Of a stretch of 25,390 nucleotides of DNA, positions 1-6,743 are shown piece after piece. A model generated the notes under the pieces. It was not told the origin of the DNA. It saw only the letters and a program-made list of their open reading frames with translations, and searched no databases. How positions within the stretch are numbered: the first letter of the stretch is position 1; each line of letters begins with the position of its first letter. Source of the DNA: Candidatus Adiutrix sp. (GTDB taxonomy: Bacteria; Desulfobacterota; Desulfarculia; Adiutricales; Adiutricaceae). Made by a program: the position numbers and the translations under genes. The stretch is taken from the NCBI GenBank assembly GCA_031273445.1, contig JAISRV010000415.1, positions 1 through 25,390 of the forward strand. The letters run 5' to 3'.

Positions 1-2573
1 TCCGTCCTGGAGACGCCCTCCGCCACCACGAACTCTTCGTCCAGCGCCATACCCATCATCATCAGCATGCCGCCCTCCACCTGCCGGCGGGCCGCCTCGG
101 GGTTGATGATGACGCCCGCGTCAAGCGCCTCGATCATTTTCAGCACCCTCGCCCTGCCGGTCTCGGGGTCCGCCTTGACGGCGACGGCCAAGGTGACGTA
201 GCTATTGGCGTTATGGATGATATAGTCCTTTTTCGGCACGGCTCCGGCGCTGTTGCAGTCCTCACGCGGCCAGCGGGTCTGGGGAAGCTTGCTGTAGTGG
301 TGCGCCGTCAGGAACACCCCTTTGGACTTGGCCAAGGCGGCCGCCTCGGGCAGCGTATAGAGCTTTTCGCCATGGCGGTAGACGACGCCGCCTTTGAATT
401 CCAGTTCTTCCATCGGACAGACAAGGTACTGCGCGATAAAATCGAGGATGGCCGCCGTCATCTTTTTAGCCGCGCCTATGGCGCTGTGTCCCCACAGGAA
501 GGTGCCGCGGCTGGACATCACCGAACCGCCCCAGGACAGCTTGTCGGTCTCCTGCGGACCCAGCTTGACGCATTCGTAGGGCACGTCCATCGTTTTGGCC
601 GCCATCTGCGCCATGGCCACCTGCGACTCGTTGCCCATCTCCGCCACGCAGATGCGCAACAGGAGGGCGCCGTCGTCCAAAAGATCTATATCGGCATTGG
701 AGTCTTCATCGGGGCCGAGGCCGCCGGAAGTGTGCCGCCAGCCTGAGGCCACGCCGAGGCCGATGGTCGGGTCCTTCTCTTTCATGGGCAGCAATTCTTC
801 CTTCATCCGTTTTTCCACGGCGTCCAGCGTGGCGATGAAGGCGTGTCCTTCGCCAATCACCTGGCCGTCGGCGCACTCGGAACCGGGACGCAGGCCGTTG
901 AGGCGGCGAACTTCAAAGAAGTCCAGGCCAAGCTTGCGGCAGGCCTCGTCGATAAGGCTCTCCACCATGAACAGCGCCTGTGGGGCGCCGTAACCTCGCA
1001 TGGCCCCCGAAGAAACATTGTTGGTGAAGGCCACGGCGCCGGCGGCGTCGAAGTTTTGGATCACATACGGCCCGCTGCTGTAGCAAACAGCCTGCGGCAT
1101 GACCCGAGTGCTGAAGTAGGTGTATGCGCCGCCGTCGCCCAGCAGGTTCACTTTCAGGGCCTTGATCTTGCCGTCTTTGGCGAGGCCCAGCTTTCCCGTC
1201 ATGTAGAACGGATGGCGCTTGTTGTGGTAGCGCAGCGAGTCCTTGCGGCTGAGGGTCACGCGTACGGGGCGGCCGGTCTTCTTGGCCCCAAGGGTAGACA
1301 ACAGCCGACAAAGATGGTCGCCCTTGCCGCCGAAGGAGCCGCCGACCTGCACTTGCACGAAGTTGACCTTGTCCTCCGGCAGGCCCAAAAGGCGCGCGCA
1401 GTTGCTGCGGGCGGAGAAGGCGGCCTGCGAGTTGCTGTACTCGACGTAACGTCCGTCCGGCTGGGGAATGGTGATGGAGCATTCCGGCTCGATATAGGCG
1501 TGTTCAATGCGCTGGGTGAAGAACTCCTCCTCCAGCACCAGGTCCGACTCTGAAAAGGCCTTGTCCACGTCCCCTTTGCCGATATGGAGGCGGAAGGTTT
1601 CGTTGCCGTCTTTCGTGATCGGAGTCGCGCCTTCCTTCAGCGCGTTCTGCGGGGTAAACAGGCCGGGCAGAACCTCATAGCTGATCTTTACCCGCTTGGC
1701 CGCCTCGTCGGCCTGGTCCTGGGTCTCGGCCAGCACCAGCGCCAACGGTTCCGCGCGGCTGCGGATGCGGTCGCCGCAGAGCAGGGGGCTGTCTTGAACC
1801 AGCGGCCCGTACATAAACCCGTCGGTATCCTCGTGGGTCAGCACGCAGGCCACGCCGGGCATCTTTTCCGCCTCTTCCTTGTCGAGGCTCTTGAGGATGG
1901 CGCTGGGCTCTTCGCTCCAGACGACCTTGCCGCACAGCATGCCGGGGGCATAATAATCGTCCACGTACTTAAGTCGGCCCGTCACCTTGCCCACGGCGTC
2001 GATCATGGGATAGGAGCGGCCGATCATATCGCCGGAGGCGCGGTCTTCGTCGCCCCATTCCTCCCCGCGCATGATGGTCGCCGCCCTGTTGATCGCCCGG
2101 ATGACCCGGGGGTAGGAGCCGCAGCGGCACAGAACGCCGCGGAAGGCCTTGTCGATCTCCGCCCTTGCGGGCTTCAGCGTTTTGTTCAGAAGTCCAATAA
2201 CGGCCATAATCTGACCGGGCGTGCAGAAGCCGCACTGCATGACTCCCTCCACGATAAAGCTCTCCTGCACCGGGTGAAGCCGGCCCCCTTCGGGGGCCAA
2301 TCCTTCCACCGTGAGTATCTCCTGGCCGTCCAGCTTAGCCGTCTTGTAAAGGCAAGAGCGCCTGCAGTCGCCATTGATGATGACGTTGCAGCTCCCGCAA
2401 TGCCCCTGGCCGCATCCGCATTTGGATCCGGTGAGGAACAGCGCCTCCCGCAGGTAACGCAGCAGAGACCATTCAAGATGCTCCCCGGTTATCGCATGGG
2501 AGGCGCCGTTGATCACCACCCGCACGCCGGCCGCGTCGCCCTTGGCTTCCGCCGAAGCCCGTTCTTTGTCCAT
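1..2573 (-). CDS. Molybdenum hydroxylase, fused [2Fe-2S] + molybdopterin subunit (candidate nicotinate dehydrogenase), C-terminus cut by window edge
   Basis: The gene starts at ATG 2573 after a GGAGGA site and stays open for 857 codons to the left edge, where the last part is lost. Residues 1-170 form a two-cluster ferredoxin-like domain: plant-type cysteines C54, C59, C62 and C74, then C114, C117, C149 and C151 (CGFCTPGQ and CRCGSYPR). From about residue 185 the xanthine dehydrogenase-type molybdopterin domain follows, with GGSFGGK at 411-417 and RGYGAPQ at 526-532. The usual MGQG motif reads MGNES at 646-650, which is unusual. The catalytic Glu lies beyond the edge. The layout resembles Desulfovibrio aldehyde oxidoreductase (Mop) and selenium-dependent xanthine dehydrogenase; no FAD domain is visible. 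Its position beside a nicotinate fermentation cluster suggests it hydroxylates nicotinate to 6-hydroxynicotinate. That substrate is inferred; xanthine or another N-heterocycle is possible. Confidence 0.88.
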   Translation of the reverse strand, partial: MDKERASAEAKGDAAGVRVVINGASHAITGEHLEWSLLRYLREALFLTGSKCGCGQGHCGSCNVIINGDCRRSCLYKTAKLDGQEILTVEGLAPEGGRLHPVQESFIVEGVMQCGFCTPGQIMAVIGLLNKTLKPARAEIDKAFRGVLCRCGSYPRVIRAINRAATIMRGEEWGDEDRASGDMIGRSYPMIDAVGKVTGRLKYVDDYYAPGMLCGKVVWSEEPSAILKSLDKEEAEKMPGVACVLTHEDTDGFMYGPLVQDSPLLCGDRIRSRAEPLALVLAETQDQADEAAKRVKISYEVLPGLFTPQNALKEGATPITKDGNETFRLHIGKGDVDKAFSESDLVLEEEFFTQRIEHAYIEPECSITIPQPDGRYVEYSNSQAAFSARSNCARLLGLPEDKVNFVQVQVGGSFGGKGDHLCRLLSTLGAKKTGRPVRVTLSRKDSLRYHNKRHPFYMTGKLGLAKDGKIKALKVNLLGDGGAYTYFSTRVMPQAVCYSSGPYVIQNFDAAGAVAFTNNVSSGAMRGYGAPQALFMVESLIDEACRKLGLDFFEVRRLNGLRPGSECADGQVIGEGHAFIATLDAVEKRMKEELLPMKEKDPTIGLGVASGWRHTSGGLGPDEDSNADIDLLDDGALLLRICVAEMGNESQVAMAQMAAKTMDVPYECVKLGPQETDKLSWGGSVMSSRGTFLWGHSAIGAAKKMTAAILDFIAQYLVCPMEELEFKGGVVYRHGEKLYTLPEAAALAKSKGVFLTAHHYSKLPQTRWPREDCNSAGAVPKKDYIIHNANSYVTLAVAVKADPETGRARVLKMIEALDAGVIINPEAARRQVEGGMLMMMGMALDEEFVVAEGVSRT

Positions 2574-2701
2574 ACGCGCTCCTCCTTCGCCCGTATGATA
2601 AACAGCGACAGCCGCCGCGGGGCGTTGTCCGCTCAAAGCTGTTTGATTGCAGCTTGGTCATGAAACCGGGGCTTGCCGCCTCCCGGCGCCGGCGCCGAGA
2701 G

Positions 2702-4246
2702 TTATTTGGCGGCGGGGTCAACGATATAGAGCTCGTTCAACCCCGCGACCATGTCGGCGTGATACTTTTTGTTTTCCTGCCCGGGCTTGTAGGTGATCAG
2801 GGAAACGAAAATCATGGCGATGAAGGAAAACAGCATGCCCAGCGCGCCGTAGTAAGTGCCGCCGTTTTTCAGCACCATGTACTGTATCCAGATGCCGATC
2901 ATGCCGGCGATAATCGCGGCGACGGCGGCGGGGGTGGTGGCTTTCTTCCACCAAATGCCCATGACGAGAACGGGCCACAGCGGCATGGTGATGCCGATGG
3001 AGAACATGATCAAGTCGACGATCAGCCCCGGGGGGTTGATGGCCATGATGACGCCCGCCAGACCGATGACGAAGATGGTGATGCGGCCGACCAGGGTTCT
3101 GGTTTTGTGGGTGAGCTTGACGCCGAATATCCCGATGATGAAGTCGTCGGCGACGATGGAGGCGGCCGACAGCAGATACGAGTCGGCTGTGGAGATGCCC
3201 ACGCCGCAGGCGCCGCAGAAGAAAAGAATCATCAGGACATGCGCGAAAATCGGGTTGTTCGGGAAGACGGCGCCTTCGATGAGGTAGGGGATGACGTACT
3301 CGGCGGACTTGCCGTCAAGGCCGGGAAGCGCGCCGAAGCAGACCAGGCCGATGACGAAGCAGGCGCCCCAGACCAAGAAGCGGACGACCGGCGTCCAGGT
3401 GGTCAATTTGCGCTGGGCCTTCAAGTCGCGGCTGGCGTAGCAGGCGCGAACGAAGATGTGCGGCAGCATGACCGAGTAGCCGATGATCAGCGCAAAGGGA
3501 TAGCCGAAGCGGTAGCCGTATGATTCCCACTTGTTCGGCCCGGGGTAGGAGAAGAAGACGCCGTCGTCAGTGTTGTAGACCTCTTTGAAGGCCTTGAAAT
3601 AACTGCCGTCATACATATAGAACACGACCACCAAGGATATCAGCCACAGGACGCAGAAGAACAGGACGCCCTGGATGGTGTCGGTGAGCGCCACCGACTT
3701 GAAGCCGCCAATGGCGGTGAACAGCACCATCGAGATGCCGAGGGTCAAGCTGATGGACGCATAGCTGATGCTTCCGTCGGACACGCGAATGCCGCCGTGG
3801 GCGATGGCCGCGATGACCGAAGTGATATAAGGGAAGGCCGAAATGAGCATAACCAGACCGACCAGGCCCCGCAGGACTTTGGAGCCAGGCCCCTGGAAGC
3901 GGTCGCAGAAGCTGTCGGCCGGGGTGATGTATTGCCGTTTGCGGCTGAGCGCCCAGATGCGGTTGGTGATGAAGTGGGCCGACAGCGCGAAGACCGGCAG
4001 CCAGATCATTTCACTGATCCAGTAGGTGAAGCCGCCCTTGTAATACCCCGCCGGGCCGGCGAAGAAAACCCACACGCTCATCAGCGAGGCGATATAGGTC
4101 ATGACGGCCTGGAACCAAGGCAACTTGCTGGCGAACAGGCTGGCCCCGGGGTTTTTGCTGCGCTGGTGATTGATGAACCCGCCTATGCCAAGAATAAAAA
4201 ATATATACAGTACTATGGTGACCCATAATTCGGCGAACGACAGCAT
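2702..4246 (-). CDS. Sodium:solute symporter (SSS) family permease, candidate nicotinate importer
   Basis: A 514-residue very hydrophobic protein with about 13 predicted membrane helices, the usual size and layout of the SSS family (PanF/MctC/ActP-like). The N-terminus holds a first helix and then a GPAGYYKGGFTYWISE segment typical of the substrate and Na+ site region of this family. The start ATG at 4246 follows GAAGGAGG with a slightly long 10-nt spacing. It lies 53 bp after the small membrane protein gene and 128 bp before the molybdenum hydroxylase. No convincing terminator separates it from the hydroxylase, so the three probably share one transcript. SSS carriers of this branch move monocarboxylates or pantothenate. 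Nicotinate as substrate is inferred only from the divergent nicotinate genes. Confidence 0.85.
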   Translation of the reverse strand: MLSFAELWVTIVLYIFFILGIGGFINHQRSKNPGASLFASKLPWFQAVMTYIASLMSVWVFFAGPAGYYKGGFTYWISEMIWLPVFALSAHFITNRIWALSRKRQYITPADSFCDRFQGPGSKVLRGLVGLVMLISAFPYITSVIAAIAHGGIRVSDGSISYASISLTLGISMVLFTAIGGFKSVALTDTIQGVLFFCVLWLISLVVVFYMYDGSYFKAFKEVYNTDDGVFFSYPGPNKWESYGYRFGYPFALIIGYSVMLPHIFVRACYASRDLKAQRKLTTWTPVVRFLVWGACFVIGLVCFGALPGLDGKSAEYVIPYLIEGAVFPNNPIFAHVLMILFFCGACGVGISTADSYLLSAASIVADDFIIGIFGVKLTHKTRTLVGRITIFVIGLAGVIMAINPPGLIVDLIMFSIGITMPLWPVLVMGIWWKKATTPAAVAAIIAGMIGIWIQYMVLKNGGTYYGALGMLFSFIAMIFVSLITYKPGQENKKYHADMVAGLNELYIVDPAAK

Positions 4247-4299
4247 AAGTCAGATGCCTCCTTCTTTAGGAAGAGTTGACGAAATCGAGCGACGACCGC

Positions 4300-4599
4300 T
4301 TACCGCCCCGCTTTTCGGGGCTTTTCCGCCTCGATTTCCGCTAACGCCTTTTCGTTGGCCAGGCGGTCCATTTCAAGGTTTTCAGCCAGGAAGTCCTCAT
4401 CGGACATGCGGGGCCGGTAAATCTTGTAAATCCGGGCATTGACCGAGTAGTGCACGACCCAGGAAACGATCAGGCCGCCGAAACACCATAGCAGGGCGCC
4501 CTGAACGTCGCCCTGGGGCGGAAGGCCGGGGATGTTCCAGACGACAAAGAGCGCTACAGTGAAGATGAGCCATATTTTTTCAATCCTCAAAAGTTTCAT
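4300..4599 (-). CDS. Small two-helix membrane protein, YhdT/DUF997-like symporter partner
   Basis: A 99-residue protein with two hydrophobic segments (about residues 8-26 and 34-52), the second ending in a Trp/His-rich stretch. A charged cytoplasmic-type tail rich in Glu, Lys and Arg follows. Start ATG 4599 has an excellent AGGAGG site six to eight bases upstream. Small proteins of this shape are commonly encoded directly before SSS permeases, the best-known pair being YhdT beside PanF in Escherichia coli. Here it precedes the symporter by 53 bp in the same direction. It is therefore probably an accessory subunit or stabiliser of that carrier. The exact family is assigned by size, topology and context, not by a diagnostic motif. 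Confidence 0.72.
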   Translation of the reverse strand: MKLLRIEKIWLIFTVALFVVWNIPGLPPQGDVQGALLWCFGGLIVSWVVHYSVNARIYKIYRPRMSDEDFLAENLEMDRLANEKALAEIEAEKPRKAGR

Positions 4600-4610
4600 A
4601 TTTGCTCCTC

Positions 4611-4667
4611 CTAAAACAATGCGAACATAATCCTTCTGACTACGCTTAGGCCGGTTCCCGTCCTCAT
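4611..4667 (-). CDS. Putative 18-residue leader peptide, coupled to the symporter operon
   Basis: In the leader of the leftward operon a very strong AGGAGG (4680-4685) precedes ATG 4672 by seven bases. That reading frame is only Met-Leu-stop (ATGTTATGA), and its stop overlaps a second ATG at 4667. The second frame encodes 18 residues (MRTGTGLSVVRRIMFALF), and its TAG stop (4611-4613) lies inside the ribosome site of the 99-residue gene (TAGGAGGAG). The arrangement suggests translational coupling or a regulatory leader. There is no homology support, and the strong ribosome site may simply be fortuitous. Confidence 0.4.
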   Translation of the reverse strand: MRTGTGLSVVRRIMFALF

Positions 4668-4789
4668 AACATATCCTGTCCTCCTTTTTTGGCTCGCTTG
4701 GCGCGTTTTGACGGCTACAATGAGGTTGATTGGTCCGCAGCGGAGTTCAAAAAGGCCGAGGCAGCTTAGTGAGAAGCATCACCATGCAT

Positions 4790-4803
4790 ACCAGTATACC
4801 GGT
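4790..4803. promoter_or_regulatory. Near-palindrome, candidate operator in the leftward leader
   Basis: ACCAGTATACCGGT is a 14-bp inverted repeat with one mismatched pair. It lies about 30-43 nt downstream of the predicted start of the leftward transcript. The GTATAC core resembles operators of GntR-type repressors. A related palindrome (CCGGTATTATCGG) sits just downstream of the rightward promoter at 4982-4994. No regulator gene is present in the window, so the binding protein is unknown. Confidence 0.4.
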
Positions 4804-4839
4804 TTTGAAAAAATACGGCCCTCTACTTTTGATATATTC

Positions 4840-4867
4840 ATTATACTCAGGGCCTCAAAAATGTCAA
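4840..4867 (-). promoter_or_regulatory. Sigma-70-type promoter for the leftward transport/hydroxylase operon
   Basis: On the minus strand TTGACA (4867-4862) is followed after 16 bases by TATAAT (4845-4840). Both hexamers match the consensus exactly, although the spacing is one base short of optimal. The predicted transcript starts near 4833, leaving a leader of about 230 nt before ATG 4599. Confidence 0.75.
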
Positions 4868-4934
4868 CACCATTCAGGTCAAGAGCATTTCGGCCGGGCC
4901 GACATTATGTTCCTTGCCGAAATTTTTTCAAGGC

Positions 4935-4964
4935 TTGACTTGATTCATGAAATATGATTATAAT
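4935..4964 (+). promoter_or_regulatory. Sigma-70-type promoter for the rightward nicotinate operon
   Basis: TTGACT (4935-4940), an 18-base spacer and TATAAT (4959-4964) in AT-rich DNA. The predicted start is near 4971, giving a leader of about 89 nt before ridA at 5060. No other promoter of this quality was seen between here and the terminator at 18253, so it probably drives the whole rightward cluster. Confidence 0.75.
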
Positions 4965-4981
4965 TTTTCCATAACAACATT

Positions 4982-4994
4982 CCGGTATTATCGG
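4982..4994. promoter_or_regulatory. Near-palindrome, candidate operator downstream of the rightward promoter
   Basis: CCGGTATTATCGG is a 13-bp inverted repeat with one imperfect pair, about 11-23 nt downstream of the predicted transcript start. It shares CCGGTAT with the minus-strand reading of the palindrome at 4790-4803. A repressor bound at both sites could block both divergent transcripts. This is inferred from position and similarity only. Confidence 0.38.
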
Positions 4995-5059
4995 TTTGTC
5001 CAAGTCCGCTCCCGCCTTTAGGCAAGCGCAAAATACAACTGCGAAAAGAGGCCTGTATT

Positions 5060-5449
5060 ATGGAAAAGAAAGTCATCGCCGGAAAAGGCATCAAAACGGC
5101 CGTTCATAAACTCAGTTCGGTCATCCAGATCGACAACGTCATCATCTCTTCCGGCATATCCCCCAAAGATTTCGTCACCGATGAATGGGCGGTCGGCATC
5201 CGAGAGCAGACCTTCCAATGCCTGAAAAACATCAAAATCATCCTCGAGGCGGCCGGCGCCGCGCTGGAAGACCTGGCGGCGGTGGAATGCTTCATCAATG
5301 ACGTCCGTTGGTACAAGGATTACAATGACGCCTGGAACGAGTTCTTCGCCGACGTGCAGGTTCCGCCCACCCGCTCCACCTTCCAGGTCGGCCTATTGGC
5401 GCCCAACATGAACATTGAAATGAAGATCGTCGCCGTCAAACAGAAATAA
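5060..5449 (+). CDS. ridA: RidA/YjgF/YER057c-family enamine/imine deaminase
   Basis: A 129-residue protein of standard family length. It ends with the catalytic signature PPTRSTFQV (Arg105) followed by IEMKIVAV with Glu120. These are the same numbers as the Arg and Glu that bind the substrate carboxylate and water in Escherichia coli RidA. Active members hydrolyse reactive enamines and imines to a carbonyl compound plus ammonia in the cytoplasm. It is the first gene of the rightward operon, with an AGAGG site nine bases before ATG 5060, and it lies 108 bp before the enamidase. Enamidase chemistry should release an enamine of 2-formylglutarate, so RidA may finish the deamination or remove a toxic by-product. 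The family is certain; this pathway role is inferred. I do not recall ridA as part of the described E. barkeri cluster. Confidence 0.9.
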   Translation: MEKKVIAGKGIKTAVHKLSSVIQIDNVIISSGISPKDFVTDEWAVGIREQTFQCLKNIKIILEAAGAALEDLAAVECFINDVRWYKDYNDAWNEFFADVQVPPTRSTFQVGLLAPNMNIEMKIVAVKQK

Positions 5450-5461
5450 TTCCTTCGCCAA

Positions 5462-5479
5462 AGCCGCCGGACGGCGGCT
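5462..5479 (+). other. RNA hairpin between ridA and the enamidase gene
   Basis: AGCCGCC-GGAC-GGCGGCT can form a 7-bp GC-rich stem with a 4-base loop 13 nt after the ridA stop. No run of T follows, so it is not a typical terminator. It may protect or process the message, or set the expression ratio. A weaker stem (CCGCTT 5488-5493 with AAGCGG 5509-5514) lies just after it. The remaining intergenic bases show only the AAGGGG ribosome site of the next gene. Confidence 0.4.
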
Positions 5480-5557
5480 GGCCTGATCCGCTTGGACTGT
5501 TTTCGGAAAAGCGGCTGTTGAGGACTTCGTTTTTATTTATAAGGGGATGCGACAGTT

Positions 5558-6721
5558 ATGAGCAAGACGTTGATCAAGAATATAGGCTGCCTATTTTCCG
5601 GCGATATTGCCCGGCCGGTCTTGGACGCCGATGGCCTCCTCATTGAGGACGGAAAGATACTGAAGGTCGGGCGGGCTCTGTCGGCCGACGGCGTCGAGGC
5701 GGCCTACGACGCGGCTGGCCTCACCCTGATGCCCTGTCTGGTGGATAGCCATGTCCACGTGGCCATCTCCGAGTGGGCGCCCCGGCAGAACGCCATGGAT
5801 TGGCTCGGCGCCTACGCGGCGGCCGGCATCACCGGCATCATTTCCGCCGGCGAAACCCATATCCCCGGCCGCCCCTCCGACCCGCAGGGGGTCAAGGCGC
5901 TGGCGACGCTGACCCGGAAAATTTTCGCGGAGCTCCGCCCAGGCGGCGCCAAGGTCTACGCCGGGGCCGTCATCCCCGTCGTCGGCCTCACCGAGCAGGA
6001 CTTCAAGGACCTGGCCGACATCGGCGTCAACCACACCGGCGAAATTGGCCTCGGCGACGCCGTCGACCCCGAGACCGCCGGCCCCATGGCCGAGTGGGGC
6101 CGCAAATACGGCCTGCGCACCTTGACCCACACCGGCGCCGCCTTCCTGGCCGGCTCCGCCGGCATGAACGCCGACCGTATTGTCGGCATCAAGCCGGACG
6201 TCGTCTGCCATGTGGCCGGCGGCGGCATCCCCGTCGAGGGCATGCGCCGCCTGGTCGAGGAACTGCCCGCCTATATGGAGATCTGCGCGGTGAACCGATC
6301 AAATCCGAAATTCATGCGGGCGCTCGTCGATATCCTGAGGGAAAACGACGCCTTTTCCCGCTTGATCCTTGGCACCGACAGCCCTTCCGGCTACGGCGTT
6401 TTCCCGCACGGGGTGTGGGAAGTGATGGCCCTGTTGTGCGGCGCCTGCGGCCTCGAACCCGAAATTGCCGTGGCCGCCGGTTCCGGCAATACCGCCGCCT
6501 GCTATGGCCTTGAGTCCAACATGATCAAGGAGGGCTACGCCGCTGATTTGATCCTTTGCGACGCGCCGCTGGGCGCCGAGCAGGACACGGCGGCCGACAG
6601 TCTGCGCGCCGGCACCGTTCCCGGCGTCAGCATGGTGTTCATGGACGGCGAGGTTCTCGTTTCCGGCGCGAAGGTCAACACCGCCCCGCCCAAACGCGTC
6701 GCCGTCAGTCAGCGGCCATAG
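5558..6721 (+). CDS. ena: Enamidase (1,4,5,6-tetrahydro-6-oxonicotinate amidohydrolase)
   Basis: A 387-residue amidohydrolase-superfamily protein closely resembling E. barkeri enamidase in length and local sequence (IKNIG start, APRQ after the HxH motif, GRP, PPKR near the end). The binuclear metal ligands are all present: His65 and His67 (DSHVHV), Glu162 (GEIGLGD), His191 (HTGAAF), His218 (CHVAGG) and Asp274 (GTDSPSG). The E. barkeri enzyme is an Fe-Zn protein that hydrolyses tetrahydro-6-oxonicotinate to ammonia and (S)-2-formylglutarate. The ATG at 5558 follows AAGGGG with ten bases of spacing. It is cytoplasmic, with no signal peptide. The next gene is a diverged copy 22 bp downstream, and the reductase making its substrate follows. 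Dihydroorotase- or imidazolonepropionase-type activity is less likely given the neighbours. Confidence 0.93.
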   Translation: MSKTLIKNIGCLFSGDIARPVLDADGLLIEDGKILKVGRALSADGVEAAYDAAGLTLMPCLVDSHVHVAISEWAPRQNAMDWLGAYAAAGITGIISAGETHIPGRPSDPQGVKALATLTRKIFAELRPGGAKVYAGAVIPVVGLTEQDFKDLADIGVNHTGEIGLGDAVDPETAGPMAEWGRKYGLRTLTHTGAAFLAGSAGMNADRIVGIKPDVVCHVAGGGIPVEGMRRLVEELPAYMEICAVNRSNPKFMRALVDILRENDAFSRLILGTDSPSGYGVFPHGVWEVMALLCGACGLEPEIAVAAGSGNTAACYGLESNMIKEGYAADLILCDAPLGAEQDTAADSLRAGTVPGVSMVFMDGEVLVSGAKVNTAPPKRVAVSQRP

Positions 6722-6743
6722 AAAGATAAGGAGAGGACGGTTC

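Noticed and set aside
1584..2663. A 359-codon plus-strand reading frame opposite the molybdenum hydroxylase, plus similar ones at 213-746 and 843-1553.
   Set aside because: They are antisense shadows. The minus strand encodes recognisable iron-sulfur and molybdopterin motifs throughout; the plus frames show no family features and are rich in His, Arg and Ala.
4600..5059. A cobalamin or other riboswitch in the divergent intergenic region, considered because a B12 mutase follows.
   Set aside because: I could not find a B12-box-like element or a conserved multi-stem architecture. The rightward leader is only about 89 nt; the leftward leader shows mini reading frames instead.
5462..5514. A terminator between ridA and the enamidase gene.
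   Set aside because: Two stems are possible but neither is followed by a T-run. The downstream genes show no separate promoter, so readthrough is more likely.
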